Assembly (NCBI GenBank): GCA_000405345.1
Contig: ASPC01000002.1
Span: 10,001 to 51,605 of the forward strand
Direction of reading: 5' to 3'
DNA: 41,605 bases
From: Atribacteria bacterium SCGC AAA255-N14
GTDB lineage: Bacteria; Atribacterota; JS1; SB-45; 34-128
Below the pieces are notes generated by a model that worked only from the letters and a program-made list of their open reading frames with translations, ran no database searches and was not told the DNA's origin. Of this stretch, positions 34,863-41,605 are shown piece after piece. The position numbers and the translations under genes were made by a program. Within the stretch, counting starts at the first letter, position 1; each line of letters begins with the position of its first letter.

Positions 34863-35455
34863 TCTTAATATCTTTATCCGGAGTAATAGCTCCCGGACCT
34901 GTTACTGCTGTAACAATCAGCAAAGGGACTAAATCTCCTCATGCAGGAGCAATTATTGCCCTGGGACACGGTATTGTAGAAATCCCTTTAATGATATTAA
35001 TACTTTATGGTTTTGGTGATATATTAAAAATTACTTATGTTAAAGCGATAATAGGTTCACTTGGCGGCTTATTTCTCCTGAAGATGGGTCTTGACTTACT
35101 TAAAGGGATTAAACAAGCAAAAATTGATTCAAGCAATGGTCCAAGTTCCCCCCTGAGGGCCGGAATTATACTCACTCTGGCTAATCCTTATTTTTTAATC
35201 TGGATGGCAACCATCGGTTCTATTCTTATTTTCCGCTCTTATGCTTTTGGATTACTCGGTTTTACTATGTTTATGATTGGCCATTGGTCATGTGATTTTT
35301 TATGGTTGTACTTTCTTTCCGCTTTATCTTTTAAAGGTGGGCAGTTTTTTGGTAAAAAACTGCAGCAGGTTTTATTTGCAATCTGCGGAGTTTTTCTCTT
35401 ATTTTTTAGTGCTAAATTCATCTATGATACAGCGAAAATAATCTTTTCTTTCTAA
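34832..35455 (+). CDS. LysE/RhtB-family exporter
   Basis: Exports amino acids or related compounds. 207 residues with about six helices. The family signature GVIAPGPVTAVTISKGTKS is at residues 17-35, where the Gly-Ala/Ser-Pro-Gly motif is invariant, and ANPYFLIWMATIGS is the second conserved block. The first eight codons, including the ATG, lie inside the 95-bp inverted repeat that belongs to the protease gene on the other strand, and the ribosome-binding site is poor. The distance from the Met to the APGP motif is nevertheless normal for the family. If the repeat join is artificial, the true start is missing. Confidence 0.82.
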   Translation: MPDLLLLLEAILISLSGVIAPGPVTAVTISKGTKSPHAGAIIALGHGIVEIPLMILILYGFGDILKITYVKAIIGSLGGLFLLKMGLDLLKGIKQAKIDSSNGPSSPLRAGIILTLANPYFLIWMATIGSILIFRSYAFGLLGFTMFMIGHWSCDFLWLYFLSALSFKGGQFFGKKLQQVLFAICGVFLLFFSAKFIYDTAKIIFSF

Positions 35456-35593
35456 GTACCTAAAATGATTTATTTAGCAAATAGACACGTTCTATTTAAT
35501 TTGAATAAATAGAGAAGGTGTACCAAGTCAATAATTCGGGTACTTTTAGAGGACAACCTATAGGCTCTAAAATATTTTTTATGGATTTAAATA
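35456..35593 (+). pseudogene. Remnants of REP-type (Y1) transposase tail and element end
   Basis: AAATAGACACGTTCTATTTA (35479-35498) resembles the AATAGGGACA element ends. It is followed by AAGGTGTACCAAGTCAATAA and ACTTTTAGAGGACAACCTAT (about 35515-35570), which in one frame reads VNNSGTFRGQPIGSK, a decayed version of the transposase tail seen at 28162-28279. Confidence 0.55.
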
Positions 35594-36511
35594 ATGAAAA
35601 GTAAGTATTTATTTTTAACAATAGATAGCGATATACAAAAAATAAGATATATAGCAAAATTTGTTTCGCAATTTCAAAGTGATAACCGATCTTTAGTTGG
35701 TAACTTTGGATATTCGATCAATGAAATTGAAAATCAGCTAAAAGAATATATGAATAAGCAACCGCAATCTTTTTTCCAGGTTGCACAAGACGATTCCGGA
35801 GAAATTCGAGGTTTTTTTGGAGTTATCTTTTCTGATCCTAATACCGTTCGAATGTTTGGACCCTATGCAACAGACATTGAAAATGAATGGGGAGAAATAG
35901 CAGAAGCCTTTTTTAAAAAAATTCTTGAAAAATACAAGCTGTGGAAAGATATTAAATTTCGTGTAGCCTTTACACCAAAAAATAAACTTCTAAAAAGATT
36001 TTATAAAACACATGGATTTGAACAATACAATGCTGAGCGAACTATGGTACTGGAATGGCATGAATGGCAAAGAAGAAGGTCTGAAATAAATGATCTTAGC
36101 AATGGATCAGTTAAAATTAGGCCCTACCGGGATACCGATTTCCTAGATTTTTTAAATATACATCCTAAAGGTGCCTATTTCAACGCCCATTATATAGTGC
36201 AGAACCTAAATGACCTTCATAGTCTGATTATGGCAGTTCTGGATGATCGGGTTGTGGGTTATGTATACTACGAAGATTTTAAAGCTGATGGATTTACAGA
36301 TATATGTTTTTTAAATGTATTACAATCTGCACAAAATAAAAAAATTGGAACGAAACTTACGAAAAAGGCCATAGAGGATAGTTTTAAAAAAAGTGAAATA
36401 AAAAAGATTGAGATTTCTGTTCGTGTTGATAACACTTCCGCTTTTCGCTTATACCAAAGGTTAGGTTTTAAGGATACTATTACATATTTAGCGTATGAAC
36501 TTAAGTTTTAG
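35594..36511 (+). CDS. Double GNAT-family acetyltransferase
   Basis: 305 residues holding two GNAT folds in tandem (about 1-150 and 160-305). The second is the better preserved: VVGYVYYEDF for beta4, QNKKIGTKLTKKAIEDSF as the acetyl-CoA pyrophosphate loop (Q/RxxGxG/A form), and NTSAFRLYQRLGFKDTITYL at the C-terminus. The first has PKNKLLKRFYKTHGFEQYN, a weaker equivalent. The acceptor is unknown; protein N-termini or small amines are both possible. The ATG at 35594 has only a weak ribosome-binding site, and an element remnant lies immediately upstream. Confidence 0.82.
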   Translation: MKSKYLFLTIDSDIQKIRYIAKFVSQFQSDNRSLVGNFGYSINEIENQLKEYMNKQPQSFFQVAQDDSGEIRGFFGVIFSDPNTVRMFGPYATDIENEWGEIAEAFFKKILEKYKLWKDIKFRVAFTPKNKLLKRFYKTHGFEQYNAERTMVLEWHEWQRRRSEINDLSNGSVKIRPYRDTDFLDFLNIHPKGAYFNAHYIVQNLNDLHSLIMAVLDDRVVGYVYYEDFKADGFTDICFLNVLQSAQNKKIGTKLTKKAIEDSFKKSEIKKIEISVRVDNTSAFRLYQRLGFKDTITYLAYELKF

Positions 36512-36544
36512 AAATATTAATTTCGTAAATCAAATATTTCTAAA

Positions 36545-36605
36545 TAAATAAGGACAGGTGAACTAGCTCAATAATTTACCACTTTTAACGGAAAACCTAT
36601 GGTAT
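36545..36605 (+). pseudogene. Third remnant of the REP-type transposase tail
   Basis: GGACAGGTGAACTAGCTCAA then ACTTTTAACGGAAAACCTAT and GGTATCTGAGGAGTTC match the other two remnants (28162-28300 and 35510-35580) with scattered changes. In one frame the second half reads TFNGKPMVSEEF. A frameshift separates it from the first half. Confidence 0.5.
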
Positions 36606-36656
36606 CTGAGGAGTTCTATTGGATATGTTTATTTAAATTATATGAAGGAGAATATA

Positions 36657-37913
36657 TTGCGTATTGTTATTGTTACATTAGGATCCAGGGGAGATGTTCA
36701 ACCTTTTGTGAACCTGGGAATAGGTTTGAAGGAAGCAGGGCATGATGTACAGATAGCTACAGCGGAAAACTTTAAAGATTTAGTAAAAGAACAAGGAATG
36801 GATTTTATCCCCTTGAGAGGCGATATTAAGAAAATGCTCTCCAGTCCGGAGGGCCGTAAGTTTTTTAAAACTAGGAACCCCATAACCTTTGTGCACAGCA
36901 TGAAAAGGGCATCTACAGAATTGCTTCAAACCATGCAGGACGATATCCTTAAAGCTCTTGATGGAGCAGATGCATGCGTTTTCTCTTATCTTTGCGGACC
37001 GGTATTAGATGTAGTGGAGAAGACCGGCCTTCCTTGTTTTCTTGGTCTTTTAAATCCTGTATTGCCGACAAGTGAATACCCCAACTTCGCGGTAACCCTG
37101 AAAAACCTGGGACCCCATCTTAATCTACTGACCTATGATCTGTTACAATTTATCATGTGGATGGCCTTTGGTTCGATAAGAGACCGTTGGCGAAAAGAAA
37201 GTCTGGGGTTACCTAAGGGTCCTATCTTTCGAAGAATAGAGAAACAACAAATTCCGGTACTTGCTGCTTATAGTTCATATGTAGTACCAAAACCAGCAGA
37301 TTGGCCTGAACAGGCCTGGGTTACAGGATACTGGTACAAGAAGGTTCGGGATGATTGGCAGCCTCCGAGGGAGTTGGAAAATTTTCTGGCATCCGGGTCA
37401 CCCCCGGTATGCGTCACCTTCGGCAGTATGATAGATAATGAGAAGGATAGAATAGAAAAATTGATCCGGAGAACTTTGGAAAATGAAGGATTAAGAGGAA
37501 TCCTGGTGGCAGGTTGGAGTGGAATAGGGGAAACGGAAGAAGGAAATAATAATTTTTACTATCTGGAATCGATCCCTTATGACTGGTTGTTTCCCCAGGT
37601 GGCCGCAGTAGTACATCATGGGGGTGCCGGTACATTAGCAGCTGCTTTACGGGCAGGGGTACCCTCAATTGTGGTTCCCTTTGTCGCCGACCAACCCTTC
37701 TGGGCACAGCAAGTTCATAAACTTGGAGTTGCTCCAAAACCCATTAAAAGGAGTGCTTTGAACGAGAAATGTCTCTCTTATGCTCTTCGGATAGCTGTCA
37801 AGGATAAAGAGCTCCGAAAAAAAGCCCGGGAATTAGGTCATTTAATCTGTAGGGAGGATGGAATATCCACAGCAATTGATATTATCCATCAACATTTAGG
37901 GATTAAGAAGTAA
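36657..37913 (+). CDS. UDP-glycosyltransferase (sterol glucosyltransferase-like, GT1)
   Basis: 418 residues. The N-terminal acceptor domain opens with RIVIVTLGSRGDVQPFVNLG, which is typical of the family. The C-terminal nucleotide-sugar domain carries VTFGSMIDNE and the signature region FPQVAAVVHHGGAGTLAAAL followed by RAGVPSIVVPFVADQPFWA. The acceptor may be a lipid, hopanoid, carotenoid or macrolide-like compound. The start is probably the TTG at 36657, because AAGGAG lies six bases upstream. The in-frame ATG at 36642 overlaps that ribosome-binding site. Remnants of a mobile element precede it. Confidence 0.88.
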   Translation: MRIVIVTLGSRGDVQPFVNLGIGLKEAGHDVQIATAENFKDLVKEQGMDFIPLRGDIKKMLSSPEGRKFFKTRNPITFVHSMKRASTELLQTMQDDILKALDGADACVFSYLCGPVLDVVEKTGLPCFLGLLNPVLPTSEYPNFAVTLKNLGPHLNLLTYDLLQFIMWMAFGSIRDRWRKESLGLPKGPIFRRIEKQQIPVLAAYSSYVVPKPADWPEQAWVTGYWYKKVRDDWQPPRELENFLASGSPPVCVTFGSMIDNEKDRIEKLIRRTLENEGLRGILVAGWSGIGETEEGNNNFYYLESIPYDWLFPQVAAVVHHGGAGTLAAALRAGVPSIVVPFVADQPFWAQQVHKLGVAPKPIKRSALNEKCLSYALRIAVKDKELRKKARELGHLICREDGISTAIDIIHQHLGIKK

Positions 37914-38059
37914 ATTCTCATATTTGGTAGAGGTAAATATAAATAGGGATAGGAATTATAGACCCCCAATATAATTATTTATTTACTAAACATATTTTAT
38001 CTAAATAAAATTGCATGCTATACTTAAGAAGAATTCAATTATATTAAGGAGGGGCTAAA

Positions 38060-38521
38060 ATGGATTTTGAAAAAAAGCTGGAAGAATTGGGATTTGTGTT
38101 GCCTGTTGCGACAAAACCGCTTGGTTCGTATGTTCCTTATAAAATTGTTGGAAATATGGTGCACCTTTCAGGGCAAGGCCCATTTGTTGATGGACGGTCG
38201 ATATACAGCGGCAAAGTCGGTGGGGCAGTTTCTCAGGATCAAGGTTACGAAGCAGCAAGGGTTTGTGCATTAAACTTGCTGGCTCAGCTTAAGGCGGCCG
38301 CAGGCAGTTTGAATAATGTCAAACAAATTGTCAGTGTGAAAGGATATGTTGCATGTGAATCCAATTTCACGGGGCATCCTTCGGTCATTAATGGTGCTTC
38401 GGATTTGTTGGTTGCCGTATTTGGTGAAACCGGAAAACATGTCAGGTGTGCGCTCGGAACGAATGTATTGCCTGTTGATATACCTGTCGAAATTGAGATT
38501 GTCGCAGAGCTGAAGGGTTGA
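38060..38521 (+). CDS. RidA family (YjgF/YER057c/UK114) protein
   Basis: Members hydrolyse reactive enamines or imines released by PLP enzymes. 153 residues. The fold is marked by VGNMVHLSGQGPFVDG, NLLAQLKAAAGSLNNVKQIV and CALGTNVLPVDIPVEIEIVA. The usual catalytic Arg of canonical RidA (in the R-x-A/C motif) appears as RCALGTNVLP, so the activity may be retained. AAGGAGGGG lies five bases before the ATG. Twenty-two to 37 bp separate it from a PLP-dependent class V enzyme, a likely partner. Codon use (GCGGCCGC, CGG, GTC) is more G+C-rich than that of neighbouring genes. Confidence 0.88.
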   Translation: MDFEKKLEELGFVLPVATKPLGSYVPYKIVGNMVHLSGQGPFVDGRSIYSGKVGGAVSQDQGYEAARVCALNLLAQLKAAAGSLNNVKQIVSVKGYVACESNFTGHPSVINGASDLLVAVFGETGKHVRCALGTNVLPVDIPVEIEIVAELKG

Positions 38522-38557
38522 TATTTGAAAAATTAAAATAGGTTGGGAGTGAAGCCA

Positions 38558-39709
38558 ATGGAAAAATTTGATAAAATCAGAAAAGAATATCCCGGATTGG
38601 AGCATCAAGCATATCTGGATACATCAACAACCGGATTGATTTCGAAGAAAAGCTACGAGGCAATGAGAAAGCATTTGGATCAAAGGTATTTTAATGGCGT
38701 AACACTATCGGAGTATTGGGTGAACTGGACATATGCTGATAAGGTGCGTGAATCATTGGCTGAAATGATTAATGCAGGTGAAAAGGAAGTTTTCTACGGC
38801 AAGGACTGCTCAGATATGCTTAATGTTTTTGTCAGCAAAGTAGACATTCCCGCAAACGCGAATGTCGTCATTCCCGATATCTCATTTCCATCGACACGCA
38901 ACTCCTGGTTGAACCGCGTACCGGACGGTCTGGAAGTGCGTTACGTAAAGAATAATAAAGGAGTCGTAACTACAAAGCAGATCATTGAGGCCATGGATGA
39001 ACAGACTCTGGCCGTTTCCATTTGCTCGGTTGAACCCAGTAGCGGCTTCAGATATGACCTTCGTGAATTGGGGAGAGTCTGTAAAGAAAGGAATGTCTAT
39101 CTCGTGGTAGATGCCACTCAAAGTTTAGGTGCCATGGAACTGGATGTTCAAGAGATGAACATTGATGTAATGGTGGCGTCAACATATAAATGGTTGAATA
39201 ATGTATTTGGAATCGGTGTTGGCTTTATTCGCAAAGAGGTGCTCGTCAAGATTATGCCAAATCATATGGGATGGGCCGGCACTCGTGATCGCATCAAGGA
39301 TTTTTCGAATCTTGAACTGACCATAAATGAAGGAGCAAAGCGCTTTGAAACAGGCGGATTGAACTGGATTGGTCTAAGTGGTCTTGTGGAATCGATCAAC
39401 ACCTATTTGTCCCTGGGGAAGCGAGATGTCGAAGACCACATTTTAGCTTTGGTGGATGTGCTGTACAAGGGAATCGAGGGGCTGGAAAAGGTAAAGCTTG
39501 TGCCTTCAATACCCTTGCGCAACCGCAGCAGCATTGTTTATCTGAGGACCGCAGAAACGAATAATTTGACGGAGGACGATTTTCGCGCAAACGGAATCAG
39601 AGTAAACATATCCGGAAGCAAAATCCGCGTTGGAATTCATTTCTACAATAATGAAAGTGATCTTCAGTCTCTGATCGATTATTTGAAGATATTTAGTGCT
39701 AAAAATTAA
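38558..39709 (+). CDS. PLP-dependent class V aminotransferase/desulfurase-fold enzyme
   Basis: 383 residues from the ATG at 38558; the frame also permits a TTG at 38543, but GGGAG is placed well for the ATG. The PLP residues are Asp185 in VVDATQSLGAMELD and Lys211 in ASTYKWLNNVFGIGVG, the normal class V arrangement. ICSVEPSSGFRYDL and FETGGLNWIGLSGL are also conserved. There is no active-site Cys loop of the SufS/IscS type, so it is not clearly a cysteine desulfurase. A lyase, epimerase or transaminase on an amino acid is likely. The adjacent RidA protein suggests that it makes an enamine or imine. Confidence 0.85.
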   Translation: MEKFDKIRKEYPGLEHQAYLDTSTTGLISKKSYEAMRKHLDQRYFNGVTLSEYWVNWTYADKVRESLAEMINAGEKEVFYGKDCSDMLNVFVSKVDIPANANVVIPDISFPSTRNSWLNRVPDGLEVRYVKNNKGVVTTKQIIEAMDEQTLAVSICSVEPSSGFRYDLRELGRVCKERNVYLVVDATQSLGAMELDVQEMNIDVMVASTYKWLNNVFGIGVGFIRKEVLVKIMPNHMGWAGTRDRIKDFSNLELTINEGAKRFETGGLNWIGLSGLVESINTYLSLGKRDVEDHILALVDVLYKGIEGLEKVKLVPSIPLRNRSSIVYLRTAETNNLTEDDFRANGIRVNISGSKIRVGIHFYNNESDLQSLIDYLKIFSAKN

Positions 39710-39905
39710 AGAAGAGGATTGAGGTAGATAATAGGATAATAGGGATAATAGGATTTTCAAAAAAGACCATTTTATGATATGATATTTTACTAATTGTACC
39801 ATGAAGCAAAAGAGGATTTATTTTATAATCGGGAGAAAAAAACATTGCTGTCAGTCTTGGCTAATCCTTTGATATTATCATAAACAATAAGAGGGGCATT
39901 TTCCG
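39710..39905. other. Intergenic DNA with short ATAGGATA repeats
   Basis: ATAATAGGATAATAGGGATA followed by ATAGGAT (39727-39753) is a short degenerate tandem. The AEC gene's ribosome-binding site AAGAGGGG is near 39889-39896. No gene is visible. Confidence 0.5.
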
Positions 39906-40886
39906 TTGGTCACACAATTAATAAATTCTTTTTTGATTATCTTTATCAGTTTAGCAACAGGATATTTAATACAACTTTTAGTTAAAAAATCCATTATAAG
40001 CTTTCCTTTTTCTTTAGAAAAAATAAGAAAACTCCTTCAAAAATCAGCCATATTATTTTTTGTTCCTATCACTTATATCGGAGTTTACTGGACAATGGAT
40101 TTTTATCAGATAAAACTCCTTCTTTTTCCGGTGTTGGGCATTTTTAATATCATCCTGGGCGGAATAATTGCCATATTGATTGCCAGACGCATCCATTTAG
40201 ACAATAAAGATACAGGTTCATTTTTTTGCTGCGGATTTTTTAGTAATCTGGTCAATATCGGAGGATTAATCTGCTTTCTATTTTTAGGAGAAGAAGGATA
40301 TAAACTGGTTCCTTTGTATACCTTTTTTACACAAATTGCTTATTATGCAATCGGTTTTTCCGTTGCCAAATATTATTCAATGAAAGACAAGCAACAAAAT
40401 CGAAATACTTTTGATTTAAAAGTGATGCTTAAAGATGCCTTTATCCTGGTTGGACTGGCTTCCATTATCATTGGATTAAGCTTCAATGTATCAAGGCTGG
40501 TAAGGCCTGCAGTTTATACCACGATTATTTCTCTTTTTATCCCGGTTAGTACCGTTTTATTATTAATTTCAATAGGCCTTTCCATGAGGTTAAGCAAAGT
40601 AAGACAGTACCAAAAAGAATCTATTTTAATTGCCGGCATTAAATTTTTGATTGTACCGACTGTCATGGTTTCCATCGGTTTTTTATTGGGTTACCATCAA
40701 ATCAATGATGGTTTACCGCTCAAGGTAATACTCATTCTGTCTTCAGCTCCGGTAGCGTTTCATTCTCTAATACCCCCTTCGCTATATGGGTTAAACCTGG
40801 ATTTGGCAAATTCTTGCTGGCTATTTACCACCTTTGGTTTAATTTTGATAATCCCCATCTTACTTTTCTTGATTAATCTGATGTAA
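39906..40886 (+). CDS. AEC (auxin efflux carrier) family permease
   Basis: 326 residues with about ten helices in two halves of five, as in AEC/malonate-malate permeases (Mem_trans). Recognisable parts are the central FFSNLVNIGGLICFLFLGEE and the C-terminal VILILSSAPVAFHSLIPPSL, which holds the conserved Ser/Ala-Ala-Pro in a discontinuous helix. Substrates of bacterial members include malate, malonate and other organic anions; this one cannot be assigned. Translation starts at a TTG (39906), with AAGAGGGG 9-11 bases upstream. It stands alone between the PLP enzyme and the protease fragment. Confidence 0.82.
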   Translation: MVTQLINSFLIIFISLATGYLIQLLVKKSIISFPFSLEKIRKLLQKSAILFFVPITYIGVYWTMDFYQIKLLLFPVLGIFNIILGGIIAILIARRIHLDNKDTGSFFCCGFFSNLVNIGGLICFLFLGEEGYKLVPLYTFFTQIAYYAIGFSVAKYYSMKDKQQNRNTFDLKVMLKDAFILVGLASIIIGLSFNVSRLVRPAVYTTIISLFIPVSTVLLLISIGLSMRLSKVRQYQKESILIAGIKFLIVPTVMVSIGFLLGYHQINDGLPLKVILILSSAPVAFHSLIPPSLYGLNLDLANSCWLFTTFGLILIIPILLFLINLM

Positions 40887-41046
40887 AAAAATCATTTAAA
40901 TATTTTTGTTTTTAAAATATTTGTATTGCCCTTATAGTTTTTTACTACCAACTATTCACATTCGCTGATAACTAATCTAAAAAAAGTCATCTTAGATATT
41001 TTAATAACTTTAATGGTGCACAATCTATTTGACTCAAACACGAGGT

Positions 41047-41098
41047 TTGATTTGCCCGGTATTCATGTTACAATGAAAAGAGTCGGATACTTGTATCC
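41047..41098 (+). promoter_or_regulatory. Sigma-70-like promoter and palindrome before the protease N-terminal fragment
   Basis: TTGATT (41047-41052) and TACAAT (41069-41074) are spaced by 16 bp. GGATAC-TT-GTATCC (41085-41098), a 14-bp palindrome, follows at about the transcription start and could be an operator or a 5' mRNA stem. The 40887-41046 stretch shows nothing else. Confidence 0.5.
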
Positions 41099-41134
41099 AT
41101 AAATGATTATTATAATAAAAGAGGAGTTATTATT

Positions 41135-41605
41135 ATGAAAAAACAAAATACATCAAGAAATTTGAGTTCACCTTTGCTTTTCGGAAATTGGTTACAACAC
41201 ATGTTGATATTCTTATTTATCACCATGTTCTTATTTTTTACTACATCTTCGGTATTCGGTGAGGTTCAAGATGTCAGAGAAGCCATTGTAAAAGTATATG
41301 TCGTTAGCAATTCTCCGGATTATTATAATCCCTGGAGTATGCAGGGACCCCGGGGTGCTTCCGGTTCCGGTTGCATCATTGAAAATAATCTTATATTGAC
41401 CAATGCCCATGTGGTTAGTGATCAAACTTTCCTTCAGGTGCGTAAATACGGAGAAACTGAGCGTCATCGTGCGGAAGTGGTTGCTGTTTCGCATTTAACC
41501 GACCTGGCTTTAATAAAAGTAGAAGATCCGGCATTTTTTGAAGATCAGCCTTTTTTAACCTTGGGAGAACTACCTGAACCTCAACAGGAAGTTCTGGTCT
41601 ATGGA
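41135..41605 (+). CDS. Deg/HtrA-type serine protease, N-terminal part (runs off the window)
   Basis: 157 codons, open at the window edge. A signal peptide (about residues 23-42, HMLIFLFITMFLFFTTSSVF) exports it. Catalytic His lies in LTNAHVV and catalytic Asp in SHLTDLALIKV. GASGSGCIIENN is the strand before the His. GAGGAG is eight bases before the ATG. The last 95 bp (41511-41605) are identical to the inverse of 34858-34764, where the sequence continues into the catalytic Ser and PDZ part. It is therefore the missing 5' part of that gene, or the start of a second copy. Confidence 0.88.
   Translation, partial: MKKQNTSRNLSSPLLFGNWLQHMLIFLFITMFLFFTTSSVFGEVQDVREAIVKVYVVSNSPDYYNPWSMQGPRGASGSGCIIENNLILTNAHVVSDQTFLQVRKYGETERHRAEVVAVSHLTDLALIKVEDPAFFEDQPFLTLGELPEPQQEVLVYG
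41511..41605 (+). repeat. 95-bp inverted repeat, right copy (at window edge)
   Basis: Perfect match, in opposite orientation, to 34764-34858. The repeat may be longer, because it is cut by the end of the window. Confidence 0.97.

Noticed and set aside
37414..37737. 107-codon minus-strand frame inside the glycosyltransferase gene
   Set aside because: It lies opposite a well-supported coding sequence and shows no family motif.
34859..41510. Phase-variation recombinase site of the Din/Hin or tyrosine type at the inverted repeat
   Set aside because: The repeat is a plain stretch of protease coding sequence without a palindromic core site, and no recombinase gene is visible; only the repeat itself is reported.

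Overview
The window looks like one contig, or the end of one, from an AT-rich, probably anaerobic bacterium. Three things limit the taxonomy to a low-GC Bacillota-like or Atribacterota-like lineage. First, the signal recognition particle RNA is the long form with an Alu domain, in the order tadA / tRNA-Ser / SRP RNA / dnaX known from Bacillus subtilis. Second, the oligopeptide-binding protein has an ordinary Sec signal without a lipobox cysteine, which hints at a periplasm. Third, MurD is of a divergent type. I cannot name the species.

Layout. 1-754 is an internal fragment of 23S rRNA joined abruptly to the 3' side of dnaX. 755-3530 is an RNA and translation block on the minus strand: dnaX, SRP RNA, tRNA-Ser(GGA), tRNA-Ser(CGA), tadA and tRNA-Arg(ACG), the last being the expected TadA substrate. 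4141-13559 holds scattered housekeeping genes: murD, a DUF1624 acyltransferase, deoD, an unknown protein, tRNA-Ser(GCT), mnmG, an OsmC-like protein, folD and a CarD-family regulator. These are separated by long intergenic stretches filled with dispersed degenerate repeats. 14183-19936 is a complete minus-strand oligopeptide ABC transporter (A-B-C-D-F). 20080-24528 carries cell-wall genes: a LysM/M23 peptidase, a zinc-ribbon protein and a TPR lytic transglycosylase. 24658-27060 is a PAS-PAS-PAS-GAF-GGDEF diguanylate cyclase gene preceded by a cyclic-di-GMP-I (GEMM-I) riboswitch, an apparent feedback unit.

From about 27.3 kb onward the content is accessory: an SDR oxidoreductase, a MarR regulator with a CDF metal exporter and TTAACTA-type inverted repeats, an orphan kynureninase, a ferredoxin-like aldo/keto reductase, a glutaminyl cyclase, a split Deg/HtrA-type protease, a LysE exporter, a double GNAT, a glycosyltransferase, a RidA plus class V PLP-enzyme pair of foreign-looking composition, and an AEC permease. 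Three decayed 3' ends of REP-associated (Y1) transposase genes and several AATAGGGACA-type element ends lie between these genes.

The most striking structural feature is a 95-bp perfect inverted repeat (34764-34858 and 41511-41605). The left copy starts the C-terminal two-thirds of the protease (minus strand). The right copy ends the N-terminal third (plus strand) exactly at the window edge. Flipping the 34859-41510 segment would rebuild one intact protease of about 509 residues. This is either a real inversion or an assembly break; together with the 23S/dnaX join it calls for checking the reads before trusting either end of the window.
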